Shown piece by piece: positions 1 through 4,628 of a stretch of 5,223 nucleotides of DNA. The position numbers were made by a program, and so were the translations under genes. Numbering within the stretch: position 1 is the stretch's first letter; each line of letters starts with the position of its first letter. The stretch comes from Burkholderiaceae bacterium (lineage in GTDB: Bacteria > Pseudomonadota > Gammaproteobacteria > Burkholderiales > Burkholderiaceae_C), in assembly GCA_023268425.1 (NCBI GenBank), contig JALRFN010000204.1:1-5223 (forward strand), in the 5' to 3' direction. The notes beneath the pieces were generated by a model. The model saw nothing but the letters and a program-made list of their open reading frames with translations. It ran no database searches and had not been told where the DNA came from.

Positions 1-800
1 TCAGCGTCGACGCTGGTCGCATCACCCAGCGCCTCAATCGGAATCAAATAAGTCCCCACCGCGAATCCCTCGGCGGTATTCAAATAGGGACGGGAGGCGA
101 AACTGGCGGCATCGATGTCCGTCATCACACCAGGATCGTCATCGGCATCCACCAGTTTGCGCTCGGGCTCCGCGGTGTTGATGTAACCCTCCAAAATCAC
201 CAAGGCGGGAACCTGACTCTCACCCGGCTGGGCACTGGCTTGCAACGCAATTGCGATGTCGTCATGCACAAAATTCACTTGTGAAAACGCAGAGCTGCCG
301 CTTGTGCCCAAGGCTCCTTCCTGAGCCGTGACCAATGAATTCAAAAACGTGCTGGTGCTCACCGAAGCGCCTTCAGTACCCAAATCCAAACGGCTATCGA
401 CCCAAGCCGAGTCGATGATGATGTTGTGCTCCAAGGCCTGAATATGCGTGTCCAACAACACGCTTTTGGTCAACACCAATGCGCCTTCAGCGCCCGCACT
501 GAGGGTGCGCACACCTTGTAACTCAGCGTAATACGCGATCAAACGAGCATCGTCACTAGAACTGACATACACACCATTGCTCATCTCGGCAAACGTGCCC
601 TCATCACCAGACAAACGCAACTCACCGTGGTTCAACAGTTGATAACCATTCAAGTCCAAGCGCGCCCCCGCGCTTAGCCACAAGGTCACGCCTGCACCAA
701 CCTCCAAATCACCAGACAACACCAAGACCTCACCGGCACCTAAGACCTTATCCTGTTGCAACAAACCCGCATAAACGACTTCAGAAACATCAGCGACCAT
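1..800 (-). CDS. Right-handed beta-helix surface/secreted protein, N-terminal part (runs off left edge)
   Basis: An open frame runs from ATG at 800-798 to the left edge without a stop, giving 266 complete codons. The start is preceded by GGAG (812-809) at 8-nt spacing. Residues 18-64 have the alternating pattern of a beta-helix entry unit (VLSGDLEVGAGVTL, then SAGARLDLNGYQLLNHGEL), like the 'GxLxVxxGxTLxIxxGaxLxlxGxxLxxxGxL' cap of pectate-lyase-fold adhesins. Residues 78-180 continue with short beta-type strands (YVSSSDDARLIAY, GALVLTKSVL). Residues 217-223 are acidic (DADDD) and could bind calcium. There is no N-terminal hydrophobic signal, which fits type I secretion guided by an unseen C-terminus, as inferred for the RTX-like genes upstream. 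It is separated from the thioredoxin gene by 171 bp, so it may be its own transcript. I recognise the fold type, not a named family. Substrate or ligand is unknown. Confidence 0.75.
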   Translation of the reverse strand, partial: MVADVSEVVYAGLLQQDKVLGAGEVLVLSGDLEVGAGVTLWLSAGARLDLNGYQLLNHGELRLSGDEGTFAEMSNGVYVSSSDDARLIAYYAELQGVRTLSAGAEGALVLTKSVLLDTHIQALEHNIIIDSAWVDSRLDLGTEGASVSTSTFLNSLVTAQEGALGTSGSSAFSQVNFVHDDIAIALQASAQPGESQVPALVILEGYINTAEPERKLVDADDDPGVMTDIDAASFASRPYLNTAEGFAVGTYLIPIEALGDATSVDA

Positions 801-808
801 GACGTCAA

Positions 809-812
809 CTCC
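809..812 (-). promoter_or_regulatory. Ribosome binding site of the beta-helix gene
   Basis: On the minus strand GGAG lies 8 nt before the ATG at 800. This supports that start over the GTG and TTG codons further upstream in the same open frame, whose translation is Arg-rich and not protein-like. Confidence 0.6.
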
Positions 813-817
813 GGCTA

Positions 818-835
818 CGCCTCTCCGTCGAGGCG
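818..835. repeat. Inverted repeat / hairpin in the leader of the beta-helix gene
   Basis: Arms CGCCTC (818-823) and GAGGCG (830-835) are perfectly complementary around a 6-nt spacer. In the minus-strand transcript this is a GC-rich 6-bp stem ending 5 nt before the GGAG ribosome binding site. No U-run follows, so it is not a standard terminator. It could be an operator or a leader structure near the ribosome binding site, or chance. Confidence 0.4.
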
Positions 836-959
836 GTCTAAAACACAAGCCGTATCGTGCGCTGAAAACCGTTTCTCGTCTGTTGCGTCGCGCCGCCGAT
901 GACGCGGGTGTGTGACTGGACGCACAAACCGCTCGCAACACCCCGCAAACTCGGCGTAA

Positions 960-988
960 TGGGTACCCAGTCTACTGGGGCATACCCA
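960..988 (-). terminator. Nested hairpin at the thioredoxin stop, possible terminator
   Basis: Two nested pairs of arms form one long hairpin: TGGGTA (960-965) pairs with TACCCA (983-988), and inside it CCCAGT (966-971) pairs with ACTGGG (974-979). A 3-nt bulge sits at 980-982. The TAG stop of the thioredoxin gene lies in the loop. The position at the end of a tightly packed operon suits a transcription end or a 3'-end stabilising structure. In the minus-strand direction only 'TTACGCC' follows, with no U-tract, so it is not a textbook intrinsic terminator. It could instead partly attenuate read-through into the beta-helix gene. Confidence 0.45.
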
Positions 989-1484
989 ACTGCATGCGGA
1001 TTAACGCCTCAAGTGCAGGGCCCCCGTCCGTGGTGAACCCTCGATGCACCAGCAAGACCTGACCCGTGGGTGAAATCAAATAACTGCTGGGCATGGCTTT
1101 CACATCAAAAGCCTGTGCGCTTTGTCCTGATGGATCACTCAAGAGCGGCAACAGCGGCGCATGGCGTTGCAAAAAGGCCGCAACACCAGACGCGCTTTTG
1201 TCCAAATTGATGGGCAAGACGCGCAAGCCTGCAGCCGCATATTTCTGCTGCATTTCAGCCAACCACGGCAGCGACACCCGACACGGCGCGCACCAAGTCG
1301 CCCAAAAATCCACCAACACGAAACGACCTGACCAGTCCTTCAATTGCGCTTGGCGCTCGCCTTGGTGCCAGGCAACATCTGGCGCTTGCTCGCCAACCTC
1401 TACCGCGCCAACGCTCGGCCACGCACCACTACCCAGAGCCAGCGCCAAGCCCAGCTGCGCGCACCAGCGACGCACACTAAACAT
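972..1484 (-). CDS. TlpA/ResA-like periplasmic thioredoxin
   Basis: This 170-residue protein probably works in the periplasm as a thiol-disulfide oxidoreductase. Residues 1-27 form a signal peptide: MFSVRR, a hydrophobic stretch (LGLALALG), then SVGA before VEVGEQAPD. The fold begins with the AhpC/TSA-Redoxin style 'GEQAPD' segment. The active site WCAPC is within FWATWCAPCR (Cys65 and Cys68), and the cis-proline loop is AMPSSYLIS (Pro132). ATG at 1484 is chosen over an in-frame start at 1532 because AGAGGG lies 8 nt upstream and the signal peptide then starts cleanly. The start overlaps the stop of the RTX-like gene by 8 bp (ATGTTTAG), so the two are coupled. Likely partners, by context only, are cysteines of the lipoprotein and barrel encoded upstream. 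The biochemical direction (reductase or oxidase) cannot be read from the sequence. Confidence 0.9.
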   Translation of the reverse strand: MFSVRRWCAQLGLALALGSGAWPSVGAVEVGEQAPDVAWHQGERQAQLKDWSGRFVLVDFWATWCAPCRVSLPWLAEMQQKYAAAGLRVLPINLDKSASGVAAFLQRHAPLLPLLSDPSGQSAQAFDVKAMPSSYLISPTGQVLLVHRGFTTDGGPALEALIRMQLGMPQ

Positions 1485-2358
1485 ACGCCAAACCCTCTTG
1501 AGCCAGGCCCACCAGATCAATATTGAGCTCATTCAAAGCATGATGCGCGGCAAACACTCCCAAGGTCGCCGGGGTGAACGCGCCAGACGCCAACATCCTC
1601 ACAAACACCGCTTGCGTTTGCGAATCGGGCAACACGCCCAACAGGTTGCAGTACAACAAGTCCACCACGTCGCCGGGTCGCGCATCGGCCCCCAAAGCAA
1701 CGTCCAAAGCCAGCTGCATGAGTGAGGGCTCGTCATACTGCCCGCTGTCCAACAGCGTCAAGCCCACGCCCACCAACGCCGGGTTATCCAACACGGTCGC
1801 GCCGAACACTGCGCCAATCGTCCGCGCGACCACACCCGCGTGACCATCCAAGTCCAAAGCGAGCTTCTTGCCCTGTATTTCCAAACGCTCCACATCCACC
1901 AAGGCCACGGAACGCTCACCCAAGCTCAAGCTCACCGCTCCCGCCGTCGCACTCAATGCATAGCCGCTGGGCGTGTCGCTCACCACCAGCGTGTCAAGTC
2001 CACCTTGTCCTCGCACCTCGGTCGTTGTCGCTCCCAACGGCAACACATCATCGCCCGACGTGCCCCACAACACGGCTGGCGCTGGGGCAATGGTCAGATC
2101 CAAACGCTCGGTCTGATTCGCAAAACGCAACTCCTCGACACCGTACAAGCGCGCATGCAAGTCACCACTGGCGCCCGACACCGTATCGACGTCAACGCCC
2201 CCATCGGCCCGCCATGTCACCTCGTACCAACTGCGCGGTGAGGTCCCCAACGACAAGATGTCATAACCGTCCAGGCCGTACAGCGTGAAGCTGCCAGGGT
2301 TAGACACCGTCCAGCGGTCATCATTGGCGGTTCCGTAAAAGCTGTCACCCACTGTCAT
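1477..2358 (-). CDS. Short RTX-like secreted protein with C-terminal DUF4214-like module
   Basis: The protein has 293 residues and no N-terminal signal. Residues 1-90 and 96-170 look like two degenerate RTX-type units, each with an Asp/Gly-rich opening (YGTANDDRW...YGLDGYDIL; WGTSGDDVL...GQGGLDTL) and ending in a 'VExLxF/I...LxLDL' strand (GVEELRFANQTERLDL; DVERLEIQGKKLALDL). Residues 166-293 form an alpha-helical tail (GAVFG, VGVGLTLLDSG, LALDVALG, VVDLLYCNLLGVLPDS) like DUF4214-type tails of RTX proteins. The upstream gene ending at 4629 has the same tail. I infer type I secretion, with the tail as a possible export signal. Its ATG overlaps the apbE stop by 4 bp (ATGA) with AGGGG 5 nt upstream. 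Residues 58-64 (DTVSGAS) resemble an ApbE flavinylation site. Canonical calcium-binding nonapeptides are few, so calcium binding is doubtful. The function is unknown. Confidence 0.85.
   Translation of the reverse strand: MTVGDSFYGTANDDRWTVSNPGSFTLYGLDGYDILSLGTSPRSWYEVTWRADGGVDVDTVSGASGDLHARLYGVEELRFANQTERLDLTIAPAPAVLWGTSGDDVLPLGATTTEVRGQGGLDTLVVSDTPSGYALSATAGAVSLSLGERSVALVDVERLEIQGKKLALDLDGHAGVVARTIGAVFGATVLDNPALVGVGLTLLDSGQYDEPSLMQLALDVALGADARPGDVVDLLYCNLLGVLPDSQTQAVFVRMLASGAFTPATLGVFAAHHALNELNIDLVGLAQEGLAYV
1480..1863 (-). repeat. Paralogous C-terminal module, copy 2 (partner at 4632-5033)
   Basis: This module covers residues 166-293 of the short RTX-like protein. Compared with copy 1 it lacks the final Pro/Ala-rich extension ending AWF, stops at GLAYV, and matches the DUF4214-like YxNLLGxxPD signature more closely (DLLYCNLLGVLPDS). 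Confidence 0.75.
1493..1498 (-). promoter_or_regulatory. Ribosome binding site that sets the thioredoxin start
   Basis: AGAGGG on the minus strand sits 8 nt before ATG 1484, inside the end of the RTX-like gene. It supports the short start with its clean signal peptide instead of the longer frame opening at 1532. Confidence 0.7.
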
Positions 2359-3281
2359 TCAATCCCCTGCGTCGACGCCATCGCGCCCACCGAACCGAGA
2401 CTCTGATGCGTCGCACCCTCGCCATCCACCGCAAAATACGCCACACCCAATCCGTCCAAAAACGCCAGCGCCTGGGTTTCTTTCAACATGGCGATGGTCG
2501 CCATGCAACCCGCCGCAATCGCTTGCGGCGCCAACACCGAGACCGACTGCCAACCCTGCACCGAGCGTCCAGTGCGGGGATTCAACACATGGCAGTGGCG
2601 CTGCCCAGCCCAGTCAACATAACGCTGATAGTCGCCGCTGGTGGCCAACGCGCCACTGGTCAGCGGCACAGCGGTCACCAGTTTCGCGGCCTCTCGGGGG
2701 TGTCGTACACCCATGCGCCAAGCCGAGCCGTCCAACTTGGGGCCCAGCACGCGCACATCACCACCCAAATTCACATAACCCGACTGCACGCCGGCTTGCT
2801 GCAACAACACCACCGCTCGATCGACCGCGTACTCCTTACCTAAACCTCCCAAATCCAACGCCATCCCCGGCTCTGGCAACATCACGGCGGTGCCATCAAC
2901 TTGCACCCGCGCACCATTGATCAGTGGCAGCACGGGAGCCAGCGCGGCGTCACTGGGTGGTGGCGGTGAGCTGAAATCCCAAACCTGTCGCAAGACCCCG
3001 GAGGTGATGTCAAACAAGCCCCCGCTCAAGCGATGCATCTCGGCTGCAAACGCAAGTAATTGTGCCAACTCTTCATCGCCTTGCACCCAGTCCAAACCCG
3101 CTTGCGCATTGATGCGAGAAATCACACTGTCTGCGCGGTATCTGGAAAACTTGTGCTCAATGCGCTGCACCTCGGCGATGGCCGCTTGCGCTGCAGGCTG
3201 CAAGCCGCGCGCATCCTCACTGGCCACAACCACCTCACATGCACAGGCCATGGCACGGAATGAAAACGATTCAGACGCCAT
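2355..3281 (-). CDS. apbE: ApbE-family FAD:protein FMN transferase, apparently not exported
   Basis: The family transfers FMN from FAD to a Thr/Ser of a target protein, using Mg2+. All main blocks are visible in 308 residues: FSRYRADSVISRIN (45-58), GGLFDITSG (87-95), DLGGLGKEYAVD (143-154), YVNLGGDVRVLG (169-180), ATSGDYQRY (213-221) and HVLNPRTG (231-238). Two things differ from the classical periplasmic enzyme. There is no signal peptide or lipobox (the protein opens MASESFSFRAMACACEV and goes straight into the domain). The C-terminal metal-site block reads IAAGCMATIAML (255-266), with Gly where the usual 'ADAxxT' motif has Asp, although Thr is kept. I recall other short ApbE proteins near DUF3570 genes with a similar block, so this may be a subfamily trait and not a dead enzyme. 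The start ATG follows the DUF3570 stop by 7 bp, with GAGG (3290-3287) overlapping that stop. Confidence 0.93.
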   Translation of the reverse strand: MASESFSFRAMACACEVVVASEDARGLQPAAQAAIAEVQRIEHKFSRYRADSVISRINAQAGLDWVQGDEELAQLLAFAAEMHRLSGGLFDITSGVLRQVWDFSSPPPPSDAALAPVLPLINGARVQVDGTAVMLPEPGMALDLGGLGKEYAVDRAVVLLQQAGVQSGYVNLGGDVRVLGPKLDGSAWRMGVRHPREAAKLVTAVPLTSGALATSGDYQRYVDWAGQRHCHVLNPRTGRSVQGWQSVSVLAPQAIAAGCMATIAMLKETQALAFLDGLGVAYFAVDGEGATHQSLGSVGAMASTQGIE

Positions 3282-3288
3282 GCGAGCC

Positions 3289-4413
3289 TCAAAAACGACG
3301 CGTCATACCCAACTGCAAAGACCGTCCTTGCAAGGGCAAAAGCCCGGCACTGCCGCGGCGCAAAGCCCAAGACCCACGCTGCTCAAAGACCTCAACCTTG
3401 GCGCTCAAATCCACGTCTTCATCAAGACGCAAAGTCCACTTCAGCCGCAGGCCCAAGCTACCAAACGCCGATAAGCGCTGGTCCCAACTGTGCCAAAGCG
3501 CACCTGCGGGAGGAGCAGGCAAAAAAGGACTGCTCACACCCGATGCCGGCACATAAAAATCAGCTGCAGTTTGACTGTAGTAGCGCCAACCCAGCGTGAA
3601 TTGTGCGCTCGGCGTGAGCTCAAAAACCTGCTCCGCATCCAAAGTCAGTGACACCACCCCCCAATCATCGCGGTACAGCCGCGCCGACTGCCGCCAAGTG
3701 ATTTGATGGGTCAGATCGCGGTGATTCCACGCCGCGTGCAGACTTTGCGCGTGCCGACGGGTGGGGCGCTGGTCATCAAGTTTATAAGGGTCAGACTGAT
3801 AGCCGTGGGTACTGGACAGCCCCAGAGTCAACTGCAACACATCGACTGGGCTCCACACCTGCGTCACGCCCAAACGCCAATCACGCACCCACTTGTGGCC
3901 CCACAAGCGACCCGAACTGGCGTCGTGTACACGGTCTTGGCTGATGGCCGCCCCCAGCGTGTACGTGGTGTTTCGCCCCGGCGTCGACCAACTGGCGCTG
4001 CCATGCAGGCCACGCGACTGGTAGTCCGACTCCTCGGAGTCGCTCACACCCAAAGTCTGCGTGCCCGCGTCGCCATAGTGAGTGGCGCTGAAGGTATACG
4101 CGCGCCGAAAATCGTCGACCGGCTCGATGCGCTGATCGTGGTAGGCCGGAGAGGCCCCAGAAATGCTGTCAGCCACCGCACTGCCGTCCATCGACCACTG
4201 CGCGCCCAAAGGCAACTGCACCGACACCACTGGGGCGACCACATGCATGCGGGGCTGGCCTGGTTGGGCATCTTCGTAGACCAACAGTGTCGACGCCACC
4301 TGTGCCTGAACCGGTGCACGCTCAGCCAACGCATCGCCCGCCACACCCGGGCCCAAAAGTGCCAACGCAGTGAGCCACTGCGGCCAATGCGCTTGCGCCT
4401 CAGTTGCAGCCAC
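3289..4413 (-). CDS. DUF3570-family outer-membrane beta-barrel protein
   Basis: With the GTG start at 4413 the protein has 374 residues: a signal peptide (residues 1-30, MAATEAQAHWPQW, a hydrophobic LTALALLG stretch, cleavage near DALA/ERAP) followed by many amphipathic beta-strands and a C-terminal TRRF ending in Phe, the usual outer-membrane assembly signal. DUF3570-like landmarks are DSISGASPAY (82-91), THGYQSDPYK (202-211) and RYYSQTAADFY (277-287). An in-frame ATG at 4503 would give 404 residues, but it would overlap the lipoprotein gene by 104 bp and put an Arg-rich stretch before the signal, so I prefer GTG 4413, a 14-bp overlap. GTG 4425 is also possible. DSISGAS has the form of an ApbE flavinylation motif. 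The role in the cell is not established; family and context suggest an envelope redox function with the adjacent lipoprotein, ApbE and thioredoxin. Confidence 0.85.
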   Translation of the reverse strand: MAATEAQAHWPQWLTALALLGPGVAGDALAERAPVQAQVASTLLVYEDAQPGQPRMHVVAPVVSVQLPLGAQWSMDGSAVADSISGASPAYHDQRIEPVDDFRRAYTFSATHYGDAGTQTLGVSDSEESDYQSRGLHGSASWSTPGRNTTYTLGAAISQDRVHDASSGRLWGHKWVRDWRLGVTQVWSPVDVLQLTLGLSSTHGYQSDPYKLDDQRPTRRHAQSLHAAWNHRDLTHQITWRQSARLYRDDWGVVSLTLDAEQVFELTPSAQFTLGWRYYSQTAADFYVPASGVSSPFLPAPPAGALWHSWDQRLSAFGSLGLRLKWTLRLDEDVDLSAKVEVFEQRGSWALRRGSAGLLPLQGRSLQLGMTRRF

Positions 4414-4624
4414 ATCCCCCCCCACCGACGCCTGGCGCGCCACGCGCCGCCTCTTTGCTGCTGTACGTGTGCTCGTGCAGCAAAGTCTCGGTCGGCGTTG
4501 CATCCCAGCGCATATCGGGTCGCGCCAACTCGCCCTTTTGCCAAGGCTTCACGTCTTGCAAAGGCGCGCAAGCCGTCAAGCCTGTCGCCAGCAGCAACCA
4601 GACGAAGGCGTGCCGATACACCAT
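4400..4624 (-). CDS. DUF4266-type small lipoprotein
   Basis: This 74-residue protein has a lipoprotein signal: MVYRH, hydrophobic AFVWLLLATG, lipobox LTAC with Cys19 as the acylated residue, then APLQ. The mature part has the DUF4266 pattern: KPWQKGELARPDM (26-38), HEHTYSSKEAARG (50-62) and a Gly-rich GVGGGGCGCN tail with Cys71 and Cys73. Ala-Pro after the acylated Cys gives no inner-membrane retention signal (Asp at +2), so outer-membrane anchoring is likely. ATG 4624 is chosen because it starts right at the signal peptide and lies 4 bp after the upstream stop, although its GAGG is only 2 nt away. An in-frame ATG at 4657 would add 11 residues and overlap the RTX gene. The gene overlaps the DUF3570 gene by 14 bp. 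The terminal CGC is a candidate metal, redox or attachment site. Its function is unknown. Confidence 0.87.
   Translation of the reverse strand: MVYRHAFVWLLLATGLTACAPLQDVKPWQKGELARPDMRWDATPTETLLHEHTYSSKEAARGAPGVGGGGCGCN
4416..4423 (-). repeat. G8 homopolymer tract at the lipoprotein/DUF3570 gene junction
   Basis: Eight consecutive C on the plus strand (G8 on the coding strand) encode part of the Gly run in the lipoprotein tail, just upstream of the preferred GTG start of the DUF3570 gene. The glycine run is a family trait of the tail, which explains much of the tract. The length is still enough to be slippage-prone, and the tract may stand in for a ribosome binding site, as no clean AGGAGG is present. 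Confidence 0.5.
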
Positions 4625-4628
4625 CGCC

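Larger units (their letters stand above)
801..971. other. Intergenic gap between thioredoxin gene and beta-helix gene
   Basis: This is the only gene-free stretch of any size in the window (171 bp). It holds most of the hairpin at the thioredoxin stop, the 818-835 inverted repeat and the ribosome binding site at 809-812. A promoter for the beta-helix gene would have to lie here, but I see no convincing -35/-10 pair on the minus strand; the best AT-rich patch is around 838-848. No small ORF stands out. Confidence 0.6.

Noticed and set aside
1..800. Lower GC as a sign that the beta-helix gene was acquired separately
   Set aside because: A hand count gives about 55% GC here, but parts of the apbE gene are equally low, so the contrast is too weak to claim transfer.
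1093..2288. Several plus-strand open frames opposite the thioredoxin and RTX-like genes
   Set aside because: They are low-complexity, Ser/Pro/Arg/His-rich translations overlapping one another in different frames. The minus strand in the same place encodes recognisable proteins.
3122..3370. Minus-strand 82-residue frame between the barrel and apbE
   Set aside because: It is out of frame with both supported genes and has no protein features.
2890..3556. Plus-strand frames opposite apbE and the barrel C-terminus
   Set aside because: There are no domains and the frames cross the boundary of two well-supported minus-strand genes.
4044..4571. Minus-strand 175-residue frame overlapping the lipoprotein and barrel genes
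   Set aside because: It is a third-frame reading, very rich in Arg and Trp, of DNA already coding for two recognisable proteins. The ATG next to the G8 tract belongs to this frame and is not a gene start.
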